From: Actinoallomurus soli
Lineage (GTDB): Bacteria > Actinomycetota > Actinomycetes > Streptosporangiales > Streptosporangiaceae
Reading direction: 5' to 3'
DNA length: 64,000 nt
NCBI RefSeq assembly: GCF_024055715.1
Contig: NZ_JAMXMV010000008.1
Span: 186,001-250,000 of the forward strand
A program made the position numbers and the translations under genes. The notes beneath the pieces were generated by a model, which saw only the letters and a program-made list of their open reading frames with translations, made no database searches and had not been told where the DNA came from. Of this stretch, positions 34,559 through 43,436 are shown one piece after another (the first letter of the stretch is position 1; the number at the start of each line of letters is the position of its first letter).

Positions 34559-35497
34559 ATGGAAGAGAGGCTGCGGGAGATGTTCCGTCAAGAGATGTCC
34601 GCCGAGCAGGAGCCGCCGCTCGGTGGATTGGTCGAGGGCGCCGTACGCGAAGGCCGGCACCGGCGGCGGCAGCGGAGGGCCTGGCTCACGGCGGGCGTGA
34701 CCGGAGCGGCGGCGGCCCTGGCCGTCACCGCGTTCGCGGTCATGCCCGGCAACGCCGGCAGGTCGGCCGGGACCACGGCGAGCGCGACGACCGGTGGGTC
34801 CACTGGGACGAGCGCGAAGGGGAATACGATCCCGGCTCCTGTGCTGGCGGCCGAGTCGACCTCGACCGTCATCAAGCAGCCGAGTGGCCCGAAGCTGCCG
34901 GTCACCGACGCCGCGGCGGTGGAGCAGCTCATCCGGCTGCTCCCGAAGGGCCGGACCAGCGGCTACGCCAAGGGACCGCAGGCAAAGGGCCGGTACGCCT
35001 TCGGCCAGGTCTACCTGGACACCGGCAAGGGACCGGGCATGGTCCGGGTCTTCATCTACAAGGGCGGGCTGGGTGCGGAAGCGTGCCGCACCAAGCGCAC
35101 CGCCCACGACGTGGCCATCCTGAAATCCCTGCGGGATCACATGCTCAAGGGCGAAAAGACCGAGGCGGAGCGCCGGCAGACCGAGCAGTGGTACCAGAAG
35201 AGGTTGGCGGACAAGCTGCCCGGCTGCCGCGACCTGCCCGGCGGTGGCCGGGCCCAAGTCACGGCGAACCCCACCGGCAGTGAGGTCGCGGTGGACCACG
35301 GCAACGGCGTCACCGTGCAGATCATGACCACCAACTGGCTGGCCTGGAACGGTAAGGAGAACCCGCCCGGGACCGTCGCGCTGACCCCGGCGCAGGCGCT
35401 CAAGATCGCCGCAAACCGGGCGTGGGGCGCCAAGATGGATGCCGCGCTCGTCAAGAAGGCCGCCACGGACTACCCGGCCCTGCCCACCGTCAACTGA
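34559..35497 (+). CDS. Membrane-anchored protein upstream of SigE-like sigma factor
   Basis: 312-aa protein. The cytoplasmic N-terminus (1-40) is charged and ends in HRRRQRRAW. One transmembrane helix (about 43-62, TAGVTGAAAALAVTAFAVMP) is followed by a Ser/Thr/Gly linker and an exported domain (100-312) without a recognised fold. The N-terminal MEERLREMFRQEM pattern is common in proteins encoded with SigE-family sigma factors and suggests a regulatory or output role. No canonical anti-sigma (ZAS) motif HxxxCxxC is seen. A strong hairpin separates it from the sigma gene. Confidence 0.7.
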   Translation: MEERLREMFRQEMSAEQEPPLGGLVEGAVREGRHRRRQRRAWLTAGVTGAAAALAVTAFAVMPGNAGRSAGTTASATTGGSTGTSAKGNTIPAPVLAAESTSTVIKQPSGPKLPVTDAAAVEQLIRLLPKGRTSGYAKGPQAKGRYAFGQVYLDTGKGPGMVRVFIYKGGLGAEACRTKRTAHDVAILKSLRDHMLKGEKTEAERRQTEQWYQKRLADKLPGCRDLPGGGRAQVTANPTGSEVAVDHGNGVTVQIMTTNWLAWNGKENPPGTVALTPAQALKIAANRAWGAKMDAALVKKAATDYPALPTVN

Positions 35498-35504
35498 CCG
35501 ACCG

Positions 35505-35544
35505 CCGGTACGGCGGGCCGCCTCCCGGCGGCCCGCCGTACCGG
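35505..35544 (+). terminator. Strong hairpin between membrane protein and sigma genes
   Basis: Perfect 18-bp arms (CCGGTACGGCGGGCCGCC and complement) and a 4-nt TCCC loop, 7 bp after one stop and 21 bp before the next start. It could terminate or attenuate read-through into the sigma gene. Confidence 0.65.
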
Positions 35545-35565
35545 GTCGCCCGTGAAGGGACCTCG

Positions 35566-36063
35566 ATGCGCGACGACGACGCGTTCTGCGAATTCGCCGA
35601 GGCGGCCGGTGACCGGTTGCGGCGGACGGCCTTCCTGCTCGGCCACGACTGGCATCTCGCCCAGGACCTGACCCAGATCGCCCTCGCCCGGCTGTACGTC
35701 AAGTGGCGCCGGGTCGACGACCCGCACGCGTACGCGAAGAAGATCATGTTGCGCGCGTTCCTCGACCACAAACGTCGGCGCAGCACCGACGAGGTCACCA
35801 CCGCGGAGGTCCCCGAGACGCCCGCCGACGCCGACCAGGGGGACCTGCGTCTCACCCTCCTCACCGCGCTGGGGCACCTGGCGCCGCGTGAGCGGGCGAT
35901 CGTCGTGCTCCGCTACTGGGAGGACATGAGCGTCCGGGACGTCGCTCGCCTGCTCCGCATGTCAGAAAGCAACGTGAAGGTCCAGAGCATGCGGGCCCTC
36001 ACGAAACTCCGCACTCTTCTGAACGAGGAGACCGAGGCCGACGCGACGACCGGCCGCTTCTGA
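35566..36063 (+). CDS. SigE-family ECF RNA polymerase sigma factor
   Basis: 165-aa extracytoplasmic-function sigma factor. Region 2 spans about 5-75 (FLLGHDWHLAQDLTQIALARL and the RVDDPHAYAKKIM core). Region 4 spans about 100-155 (LTALGHLAPRERAIVVLRYW and the helix-turn-helix SVRDVARLLRMSESNVKVQS). This is the SigE (SACE-type) ECF group common in mycelial actinobacteria. ATG follows GAAGGGA. Its likely partner is the membrane protein encoded upstream. Confidence 0.92.
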   Translation: MRDDDAFCEFAEAAGDRLRRTAFLLGHDWHLAQDLTQIALARLYVKWRRVDDPHAYAKKIMLRAFLDHKRRRSTDEVTTAEVPETPADADQGDLRLTLLTALGHLAPRERAIVVLRYWEDMSVRDVARLLRMSESNVKVQSMRALTKLRTLLNEETEADATTGRF

Positions 36064-36113
36064 GCGCGGCCTGACTACTCCCCGCGGGCCATCACGTCCC
36101 TTCCCCCGGCACT

Positions 36114-36182
36114 CTTTGCTCTGCTCACTCGGGGTATGCACCTGGTCCGGTCCAGTGCATACCCGAGGTGAGCAGAGCAAAG
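36114..36182. repeat. Long inverted repeat (28-bp arms)
   Basis: Arms run 36114-36141 and 36155-36182 around 13 nt. Only a CTCGGG/TCGGGG block of three positions differs. The outer arm reads CTTTGCTCTGCTCAC, the inner part TATGCAC. It sits 50 bp after the sigE-like gene and 120 bp before the aldo/keto reductase gene. It may be a terminator, a MITE-like remnant or an operator; there is no U-tract. Confidence 0.75.
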
Positions 36183-36301
36183 GTCCTGCGGAAAGCATGG
36201 GGGCCTGGACGCCCGCCACCGGACGACCGGTGCGGTGGCCGACACGAGATCCGACCGATCGCTCGGAGAACCCGCGCCCTGTGCGCCCCTAGGGTGGGGG
36301 A

Positions 36302-37165
36302 GTGGCCAGGACTGATGAACGCTGGGCGTTGGGCGGCGATCTGAGCGTCGCGAGGATCGGGTACGGCACGATGAAGCTGACCGGGTGGCCGCGCGGCGAC
36401 CGGCCCGCCCGTGAGACGGCCCTGGCCGTCCTGCGCCGGGCGGTGGAGCTCGGGGTCGACCATCTCGACACCTCGAACTACTACGCGCGCGACGGCGTGG
36501 CGGCCAACGAGCTGATCCGCGAGGCACTGTCCCCGTACCCGGACGACCTGGTGATCGTGACGAAGGTGGGGGCGCTGGTCGAGGGTTCGGACATCGCCCT
36601 GCCCGCCGAACGGAAGACCGGCCTCACGCCCGACAACCTGCGTCGCGGCGTGGAGGCGAACCTGCGCTCGCTCGGCGTGGACCGCCTGGACGTGGTGAAC
36701 CTGCGGATGGGTGACCTCGACCGCTCCGAGGCGTCTCTGGCCGGGCCCCTCGAAACGCTGCTCGCGTTGCGCGAGGAGGGCCTGATCCGCCACCTGGGCG
36801 TCTCGAACGTCACGGCGGAGGAGTTCGAGCAGGCCCGCGCGATCGCGCCGATCGCCTGCGTCCAGAACCTCTACAACGTCGCGCAGCGGGACGACGACCC
36901 GCTCGTCGACGCCTGTGCGGCGGCGGGCATCGCGTACGTGCCCTTCTTCCCGGTCGGCGGGTTCACGCCGGTCACGGCCGGAAGCCTGGAGGCCGTCGCC
37001 GCCCGCCACGGGGCGACCGTGCCCCAGGTGGCCCTCGCCTGGCTACTGGCCCGGTCCCCGAACATCCTGCTGATCCCGGGAACGAGCTCGCTGGAGCACC
37101 TGGAGGAGAACATCGCCGCCGGCACGCTGAACCTGAGCGCAGAGGACCTCGCCGAGCTCGGCTGA
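36302..37165 (+). CDS. Aldo/keto reductase
   Basis: 287-aa TIM-barrel oxidoreductase. GYGTMKLTG at the N-terminus, the catalytic DTSNYYA (Asp and Tyr near 55), VTKVG (Lys near 85) and the cofactor segment LLIPGTSSLEHLEENIAA near the C-terminus are present. The usual catalytic His position reads VVNLRMG instead of a VxHxP-type motif, as in some pyridoxal-reductase-like members. NADPH-dependent reduction of an aldehyde or ketone is expected; the substrate is unknown. Start GTG with GGGG just upstream and a possible TAGGGT -10 region, so the leader may be very short. Confidence 0.9.
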   Translation: MARTDERWALGGDLSVARIGYGTMKLTGWPRGDRPARETALAVLRRAVELGVDHLDTSNYYARDGVAANELIREALSPYPDDLVIVTKVGALVEGSDIALPAERKTGLTPDNLRRGVEANLRSLGVDRLDVVNLRMGDLDRSEASLAGPLETLLALREEGLIRHLGVSNVTAEEFEQARAIAPIACVQNLYNVAQRDDDPLVDACAAAGIAYVPFFPVGGFTPVTAGSLEAVAARHGATVPQVALAWLLARSPNILLIPGTSSLEHLEENIAAGTLNLSAEDLAELG

Positions 37166-37178
37166 GGGCCCGCTCTCC

Positions 37179-37979
37179 TCAGGCGTCGTCCCCGGCCCGT
37201 ACGGGATCGGCCTCGACGACGGACAGTTCGCCCACCGACTCGGACAGGGCGGTACGGGCGTCGTCGCCGATGCCCGCGTCGGTGATGAGCACGTCGGCGT
37301 CGCCCAGCCGCGCGATCGTGGACAGGCCGACCGTGCCCCACTTGGTGTGGTCGGCGAGGACCGCGAGGCGTCGTGCCGCGGCCACCATCGCCCGGTCGGT
37401 CTCGGCCTCCATGAGGTTCGGCGTGGTGAACCCGGCGCGGGTGCTCATGCCGTGGACGCCCAGCAGCAGCAGATCCACGTTGAGCGACCGGATGGCGCTG
37501 ACCGCGACCGGGCCGACGAGCGCGTCCGAGGGCGTGCGGATGCCGCCGGTCAGGACGACCGTCTGGTCCGCGCGGGCGGCGCGGTGGAACACGTCGGCGA
37601 TGCGCACCGAGTTCGTGACCACCGTGAGGTCGGGCACGTCCGTCAGGTGGTGGGCGAGGGTCCACGTGGTGGTGCCGGCGGACACGGCGATGGCCGTGCC
37701 GGGGCGTACGAGCCGGGCGGCGCGGCGGGCGATGGCATCCTTCTCCTGCCGCTGGCGCACCGACTTGGCCGCGAAGCCGGGCTCCTCGGTGGACGCGGTG
37801 CCGATCGTCGTCGCGCCGCCGTGAACCTTCGCGACGAGCCCGCGCTCGGACAGCACCTCGAGGTCACGGCGGATCGTCATGTCCGAGACGCCGAACTCCC
37901 GGACGAGGTCGGCCACGCGGACGCCGCCGCGCTGCTGGACCCGCTCAAGGATCGCCTGCTGCCGCTGCTGGGCCAGCAT
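37179..37979 (-). CDS. DeoR/GlpR-family transcriptional regulator
   Basis: 266-aa sugar-responsive repressor. The helix-turn-helix (residues 1-57) contains AILERVQQRGGVRVADLVRE and SDMTIRRDLEVLSERGLVAK. The DeoR sensor domain (75-235) shows VSAGTTTWTLAHHL, VVLTGGIRTPSDALVGPVA and ADHTKWG. It is divergent from the GH27 galactosidase (126-bp gap) and probably controls the sugar locus with a phosphorylated sugar as inducer. ATG 37979 follows GGAGGG. The open frame that continues upstream is antisense to the galactosidase and is not part of the gene. Confidence 0.93.
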   Translation of the reverse strand: MLAQQRQQAILERVQQRGGVRVADLVREFGVSDMTIRRDLEVLSERGLVAKVHGGATTIGTASTEEPGFAAKSVRQRQEKDAIARRAARLVRPGTAIAVSAGTTTWTLAHHLTDVPDLTVVTNSVRIADVFHRAARADQTVVLTGGIRTPSDALVGPVAVSAIRSLNVDLLLLGVHGMSTRAGFTTPNLMEAETDRAMVAAARRLAVLADHTKWGTVGLSTIARLGDADVLITDAGIGDDARTALSESVGELSVVEADPVRAGDDA

Positions 37980-38105
37980 CGTCCCTCCTTCACGCGGCCG
38001 GGTGCCGGAGGCAGCCTCCCGCCGGAACCCGACAGGTGTCAACGCTGTCCGACGGGCCACAAATTTGGATCTTGTTGGTTCGTGTTCGGCGAGGTACCAA
38101 CGGTC

Positions 38106-40112
38106 ATGCGCACAGTTCGATCTCTGACCTCCGCCGTCACCGCGCTTGCGATGGGGGCCGCCACCGCCGTCGCGCTCGCCCTCTCCTCCGCCCCGCCGGC
38201 CGCGGCGCTCGACAACGGCCTGGCCCTGACCCCGCAGATGGGCTTCAACAACTGGAACGCCACCCACTGCGGGGCGGACTTCAACGAGGACATGGTCAAG
38301 GGCATCGCCGACCTGTTCGTGTCCTCGGGCCTGAAGGACGCCGGCTACCAGTACGTCAACCTCGACGACTGCTGGGCCGAGCAGAACCGCGACGCGAACG
38401 GCGACCTGGTGCCGAACAGGACGCGGTTTCCCAGTGGGATCAGGGCGCTCGCCGACTACGTCCACTCCAAGGGCCTCAAGCTCGGCATCTACAGCAGCGC
38501 GGGCACTCTGACCTGCGCGGGCACCATGCCCGGCGCACTCGGCCACGAAGAGCAGGACGCCAGGACGTGGGCGTCGTGGGGCGTCGACTACCTCAAGTAC
38601 GACAACTGTAACAACCAGGGCGTGGACGCGATCCAGCGCTACACGAAGATGCGCGACGCGCTGAAGGCCACCGGACGGCCGATCCTGTACTCCATCTGCG
38701 AGTGGGGTTCCAACCAGCCCTGGCTGTGGGGCAAGGACGTCGGCAACTCCTGGCGCACCACCGGCGACATCTCCGACAGCTACTCCTCGATGCTGTCGAT
38801 CGTCCACCAGAACATGGCCCTGGCCCAGTACGCCGGGCCCGGGCACTGGAACGATCCCGACATGCTCGAGGTCGGCAACGGCGGCATGACCGGCACCGAG
38901 TACCGCTCGCACTTCAGCCTCTGGTCGATCATGGCGGCCCCGCTGCTGATCGGCACCGACCTGCGCAAGGCGTCCGCGGCCACGATGTCCATCCTCGAGA
39001 ACAAGGAGGTCATCGCCGTCGATCAGGACCGGCTCGGCGTCCAGGGCGCGCCGATCAGCACGGACGGCGGCCGCGACGTCTTCGTCAAGCGGCTGGCCAA
39101 CGGCGACCGCGCGGTGGCGCTGTTCAACGAGGCCGACTCCCCGCAGCGGATCGCCACCTCCGCGAGCGCCGTGGGCCTCCCCGGCGCCGCCGCGTACACG
39201 GTGCGCGACCTGTGGGCGCACACCACCCACGAGACGGCCGGCGTCATCGCCGCGACCGTTCCGGCGCACGGCACGGTGATGTACCGCGTCGCGGCGGACC
39301 GGTCCTGGGCGGAGTACCCGCCCGCCGTGGACCTCGGCATCGGCCTGCCGGTGGCCTACCCGGGCGCGCTCCCCATCCTTCAGCCCGGTACGGGCGCCAC
39401 GGTGACCACCACCGTCGCCAACGCGGGCCGACGGCCCGCGCTCCGTGTGAACGCCACGCTCACCGGCCCCGGCGGCTGGACGGTCCAGGCCACCTCGGCG
39501 CGGACCCGCCCGGCCCTGCCGACCGGGAGTTCGCTGACCACGAACTGGACGGTACGGCCCCCGGCCGACGCCGCGCCCGGCACGTACACGCTGACCGCCC
39601 GGGCCGGGACCGCCGATGAGACCCTGACCGGTGACGTCCAGGTGACGGTGCGGAAGCTGGACGCGCCGCCGTCCGGCACCTCCTACCTCAGCGACCTGAC
39701 GTGGGTGCGGGCGGCGAACGGCTGGGGCCCGGTCGAGAAGGACCGCAGCAACGGCGAGACCGGGGACGCCGACGGCAACCCGATCACCATCAACGGCGTG
39801 GTCTACCAGAAGGGCCTGGGCGCGCACGCCCCCAGCACCGTCGAGTACTACCTCGCCAAGCGCTGCACGGCGGTGTCCGCCGACGTCGGCGTGGACGACG
39901 AGAAGACCCAGAACGGCTCGGTCACCTTCGAGATCTGGGCCGACGGCACCAAGGTCGCCGACAGCGGCCTGCTCACCACGGCCGACCCGGCGAAACACCT
40001 GACGGCGGACGTCTCCGGCGCGCAGTTCGTCAGGCTGATCGTCACCGACGGCGGCAACGGCGTCGACAGCGACCACGCCGACTGGGCCGACGCGAAGGTC
40101 ACCTGCGCCTGA
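38106..40112 (+). CDS. Secreted alpha-galactosidase, GH27 with NPCBM domain
   Basis: 668-aa exported glycosidase. The signal peptide is MRTVRSLTSAVTALAMGAAT..AAAL (about 1-36). The GH27 barrel (about 40-400) has TPQMGFNNWNATHCG, the nucleophile in VDYLKYDNCNNQG and the acid/base Asp in GHWNDPDMLEVGNGGMT. An alpha-galactosidase-associated NEW3-like domain (about 410-520) and a C-terminal NPCBM domain (about 525-668, GLGAHAPSTVEYYLA) follow. It hydrolyses terminal alpha-galactose from plant oligosaccharides or galactomannan outside the cell. It is preceded by an AT-richer stretch (38055-38085) that probably holds the promoter and DeoR site. Confidence 0.94.
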   Translation: MRTVRSLTSAVTALAMGAATAVALALSSAPPAAALDNGLALTPQMGFNNWNATHCGADFNEDMVKGIADLFVSSGLKDAGYQYVNLDDCWAEQNRDANGDLVPNRTRFPSGIRALADYVHSKGLKLGIYSSAGTLTCAGTMPGALGHEEQDARTWASWGVDYLKYDNCNNQGVDAIQRYTKMRDALKATGRPILYSICEWGSNQPWLWGKDVGNSWRTTGDISDSYSSMLSIVHQNMALAQYAGPGHWNDPDMLEVGNGGMTGTEYRSHFSLWSIMAAPLLIGTDLRKASAATMSILENKEVIAVDQDRLGVQGAPISTDGGRDVFVKRLANGDRAVALFNEADSPQRIATSASAVGLPGAAAYTVRDLWAHTTHETAGVIAATVPAHGTVMYRVAADRSWAEYPPAVDLGIGLPVAYPGALPILQPGTGATVTTTVANAGRRPALRVNATLTGPGGWTVQATSARTRPALPTGSSLTTNWTVRPPADAAPGTYTLTARAGTADETLTGDVQVTVRKLDAPPSGTSYLSDLTWVRAANGWGPVEKDRSNGETGDADGNPITINGVVYQKGLGAHAPSTVEYYLAKRCTAVSADVGVDDEKTQNGSVTFEIWADGTKVADSGLLTTADPAKHLTADVSGAQFVRLIVTDGGNGVDSDHADWADAKVTCA

Positions 40113-40125
40113 CGCTCCCTATCAC

Positions 40126-40151
40126 GCGGGGCGGCCCGCGGGCCGCCCCGC
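40126..40151. terminator. Terminator after GH27 gene
   Basis: Perfect 26-bp palindrome (GCGGGGCGGCCCG and complement) 13 bp past the stop. Confidence 0.7.
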
Positions 40152-40222
40152 CCGCATTCGGGGCGCTTATCCCGATGCGGTGGGGTAGGCATGTCTCATC
40201 GGCGATCTCGGGGAGGAGACAC

Positions 40223-40975
40223 ATGCTGGGACTGCCGGACGGCGTCACGGCCTGCCTGTTCGACATGGACGGGGTGCTGACCCGCACCGCCACGGTGCAT
40301 GCCGCGGCGTGGAAGGAGATGTTCGACGAGTTCCTGCGGGAACGGGAGGGGCCGTCGTTCCGGCCGTTCGACCAGGTCAAGGAGTACGACGAGTACGTCG
40401 ACGGCAAGCGCCGGGAGGACGGGACCCGGTCGTTCCTGGAATCGCGCGGCATCACGCTGCCCGAGGGCTCGCCGGACGACCCGCCGGGCGCCCCGACGAT
40501 CGAGGGGCTGAGCAAGCGGAAGAACGAGCTCGTGCTGCGAAAGCTCGCCGAGGACGGCGTCGAGGTGTACCCGGGGTCCGTGCGCTACGTACGGGCCGCC
40601 CGCGAGGCGGGCCTGTCCACCGCGGTCGTGTCGTCGAGCGCCAACACCGCGCAGGTCCTGGACGCCGCCGGAATCGCGGACCTGTTCGACGCGCGGGTCG
40701 ACGGGCTGACGGCCAAGGAGCGGGGCCTGGCGGGCAAGCCCGCGCCCGACATGTTCCTGGCCGGCGCCGAGGCGCTCGGCGTGCCGCCGTCGCGGGCGGT
40801 GGTCTTCGAGGACGCCCTGGCCGGTGTCGCGGCCGGGCGCGCGGGCGGCTTCGGGTGCGTCGTGGGCGTCGACCGGATCGGCCAGGCCGCGGCGCTGAAG
40901 GAGCACGGCGCGACCATCGTCGTCAAGGACCTGTCCGAGCTGCTGGACCGCGACGGCGAGGGGGAGCGCGCATGA
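40223..40975 (+). CDS. Beta-phosphoglucomutase-like HAD hydrolase
   Basis: 250-aa HAD-superfamily protein. Motif I is CLFDMDGVLTRTATVHAAAW (both catalytic Asp), motif II VVSSSAN, the Lys region AGKPAPDMFLAGAEALGV and motif III VVFEDALAGVAAGRAGGFG. It should convert beta-glucose-1-phosphate to glucose-6-phosphate. Its stop overlaps the GH65 start (ATGA), so the two act together: phosphorylase first, mutase second. The same pair exists as Rv3400-Rv3401 in M. tuberculosis. ATG follows GGGAGGAG. Confidence 0.92.
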   Translation: MLGLPDGVTACLFDMDGVLTRTATVHAAAWKEMFDEFLREREGPSFRPFDQVKEYDEYVDGKRREDGTRSFLESRGITLPEGSPDDPPGAPTIEGLSKRKNELVLRKLAEDGVEVYPGSVRYVRAAREAGLSTAVVSSSANTAQVLDAAGIADLFDARVDGLTAKERGLAGKPAPDMFLAGAEALGVPPSRAVVFEDALAGVAAGRAGGFGCVVGVDRIGQAAALKEHGATIVVKDLSELLDRDGEGERA

Positions 40976-43341
40976 TCCGGCAGGCCGCCTACACGGTCGA
41001 ACCCTGGTGCGTCCGCGAGCAGAGCCTGGACCTGGACACCCTGGCGCAGAGCGAGTCGGTGTTCGCGCTGTCCAACGGCCACATCGGCCTGCGCGGGAAC
41101 CTGGAGGAGGGCGAGCCGCACGGCCTGCCCGGCACCTACCTGAACTCGGTGTTCGAGCTGCGGCCGCTGCCCTACGCGGAGGCCGGGTACGGCTACCCCG
41201 AGTCCGGGCAGACCGTCATCAACATCACCAACGGCAAGGTGATCCGGCTGCTCGTCGAGGACGAGCCGTTCGACGTCCGGTACGGCGAGCTGCACTCCCA
41301 CGAGCGCGCGCTGGACTTCCGCGCGGGCACGCTGACCCGCGAGGTCGAGTGGAAGTCCCCGGCGGGGGACTCGGTGCGGGTCCGCACGGTCCGGCTGGTC
41401 TCCCTGGTGCAGCGCGGCGTCGCCGCGATCCACTACGAGGTCGAGGCGGTGGACCGGCCCGTCCGCATCGTCGTGCAGTCCGAGCTGGTCGCCAACGAGT
41501 CCCTGCCCGACCTCGGCAAGGACCCGAGAGTGGCCGGGCGGCTGGAGAATCCGCTGGTCGGCGAGGAGTCGGTGGCCGACAAGGACACCGCGGTCCTCGT
41601 ACACCGCACCCGCCACAGCGGCCTGCGGGTCGCCGCGGCGATGGGCCATGAGATCGACGGCCCCGAGTGCACGATCACCTCCGACAGCTTCGAGGACGTC
41701 TGCCGCTACACGATCGCCACCCGCCTCCAGCCGGGTCAGCGGCTGCGCGTGGTCAAGTACCTGGCCTACGGCTGGTCCAGCCAGCGGTCCCGGCCCGCCG
41801 TGCACGACCAGGTGATCGCCGCGCTGGCCGCGGCCAAGATGACCGGCTGGGACGGGCTCGTACGCGAGCAGCGCGCGTTCCTCGACGACTTCTGGGCGGG
41901 CGCCGACGTCGAGGTGGAGGGCGACGCCGAGGTCCAGCAGGCCGTACGGTTCGGCCTCTTCCACACGCTCCAGGCGGGCGCCCGCGCCGAGCGCCGCCCC
42001 CTCCCCGCCAAGGGCCTGACCGGCCCCGGCTACGACGGTCACACGTTCTGGGACACCGAGACGTTCGTGCTCCCGCTGCTGACCTACACCCGGCCGGAGG
42101 CCGCCGCGGACGCCCTCCGCTGGCGGCACGCGACCATCGACCTGGCCAAGGAACGGGCCGAACTGCTCGGGCTGCGGGGCACGGCGTTCCCGTGGCGGAC
42201 GATCGCCGGGCAGGAGTGCTCCGGCTACTGGCCGGCCGGGACGGCGGCGTTCCACATCAACGCGGACATCGCCGACGCCGTCATCCGCTACACCGACGCC
42301 ACGGCGGACGAGGACTTCTCCCGCGACGTCGGCCTCGACCTCCTCGTGGAGACCGCGCGCCTGTGGCGCAGCCTCGGTCACCACAACGCGAAGGGGAGGT
42401 TCCGCATCGACGGCGTCACCGGCCCCGACGAGTACAGCGCGATCGCGGACAACAACGTCTACACGAACCTCATGGCCCAGCGGAACCTCCGGGCCGCCGC
42501 CGACCTCGCCGAGGACTACCCCGAGCAGGCGCGCCGCATGGGCGTCACCGAGGAGGAGACCGCGGACTGGCGGGACGCCGCGAACGCCATCGTCATCCCC
42601 TACGACAAGCGGCTCGAGGTGCATCCCCAGAGCGAGGGCTTCACGCACCACGCGCGCTGGGACTTCGAGAACACCCCGCCCGACCACTATCCGCTGCTGC
42701 TGCACTATCCGTACTTCGACATCTACCGCAAGCAGGTCGTCAAGCAGGCCGACCTCGTGCTGGCCCTGCACCTGCGCGGCGACGCGTTCACCGAGGAGGA
42801 GAAGCTCCGCGACTTCGTCTACTACGAGGGCCTGACCGTCCGGGACTCCTCGCTGTCGGCCTGCACCCAGGCGGTCATGGCCGCCGAGACCGGGCACCTG
42901 GAGCTCGCCCACGACTACATCGGCGAGGCCGCGCTGATGGACCTGCGGGACCTGGAGCACAACACCCGCGACGGCCTGCACATCGCCTCCCTCGCCGGGA
43001 CGTGGACCGCGCTCGTCGCCGGCCTGGGCGGGATGCGGCAGTACACCGCGCGGCTGACCTTCGCGCCGCGGCTGCCTCCCGGGATCTCGCGGCTCGCGTT
43101 CCGGATGCGGTTCCGCGGCCGGCGCCTGAAGGTCACCATCGGCCACGACGAGGTGGTGTACGAGCTCCTGGGCGGCGAACCGCTGGAGATCGACCACTAC
43201 GGGGAGCCCGTCCGGCTCGACGGCGGCGCCGTACGGGTCGGCGTGCCGTCGCTCCCGTCGCGGCCCAGTCCCACGCAGCCGCCCGGCCGCGAGCCCGCCC
43301 GCCGCGACAAGACCGTCGCCAGGGGACCGCGCGCCGAGTAG
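40972..43341 (+). CDS. Glycoside hydrolase family 65 disaccharide phosphorylase
   Basis: 789-aa GH65 protein. The N-terminal beta-sandwich (1-270) is followed by the (alpha/alpha)6 barrel (about 320-700). The catalytic acid lies in DGVTGPDEYSAIADNN (Glu near 486), with GYDGHTFWDTETFVLPLL and FPWRTIAGQECSG for substrate and KQVVKQADLVLAL for phosphate-side contacts. It phosphorolyses an alpha-glucosidic disaccharide (maltose, trehalose, kojibiose or similar) to beta-glucose-1-phosphate. The exact substrate cannot be read. There is no signal peptide, so it is cytoplasmic. It is coupled to the HAD mutase upstream. Confidence 0.93.
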   Translation: MIRQAAYTVEPWCVREQSLDLDTLAQSESVFALSNGHIGLRGNLEEGEPHGLPGTYLNSVFELRPLPYAEAGYGYPESGQTVINITNGKVIRLLVEDEPFDVRYGELHSHERALDFRAGTLTREVEWKSPAGDSVRVRTVRLVSLVQRGVAAIHYEVEAVDRPVRIVVQSELVANESLPDLGKDPRVAGRLENPLVGEESVADKDTAVLVHRTRHSGLRVAAAMGHEIDGPECTITSDSFEDVCRYTIATRLQPGQRLRVVKYLAYGWSSQRSRPAVHDQVIAALAAAKMTGWDGLVREQRAFLDDFWAGADVEVEGDAEVQQAVRFGLFHTLQAGARAERRPLPAKGLTGPGYDGHTFWDTETFVLPLLTYTRPEAAADALRWRHATIDLAKERAELLGLRGTAFPWRTIAGQECSGYWPAGTAAFHINADIADAVIRYTDATADEDFSRDVGLDLLVETARLWRSLGHHNAKGRFRIDGVTGPDEYSAIADNNVYTNLMAQRNLRAAADLAEDYPEQARRMGVTEEETADWRDAANAIVIPYDKRLEVHPQSEGFTHHARWDFENTPPDHYPLLLHYPYFDIYRKQVVKQADLVLALHLRGDAFTEEEKLRDFVYYEGLTVRDSSLSACTQAVMAAETGHLELAHDYIGEAALMDLRDLEHNTRDGLHIASLAGTWTALVAGLGGMRQYTARLTFAPRLPPGISRLAFRMRFRGRRLKVTIGHDEVVYELLGGEPLEIDHYGEPVRLDGGAVRVGVPSLPSRPSPTQPPGREPARRDKTVARGPRAE

Positions 43342-43347
43342 GGGACT

Positions 43348-43375
43348 CCACGGGCGGGCGGGGACCCGCCCGTGG
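43348..43375. terminator. Terminator after GH65 gene
   Basis: 11-bp arms CCACGGGCGGG and complement with a 6-nt loop, 6 bp past the stop. Confidence 0.75.
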
Positions 43376-43436
43376 CACCCGATGCGAAGGCGTGCGATCT
43401 GTGTGATCATCCCCACAGGTGTCGGAGGGAGGCCGC

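Noticed and set aside
37179-40076. 965-codon open frame on the minus strand covering the GH27 gene
   Set aside because: Only its last 266 codons (DeoR regulator) look like protein. The rest is antisense to the alpha-galactosidase, a normal effect of very high GC.
40585-43416. 943-codon minus-strand frame opposite the HAD and GH65 genes
   Set aside because: Composition is Arg/Gly/Ala/His-rich filler without motifs, while the plus strand encodes recognisable enzymes.
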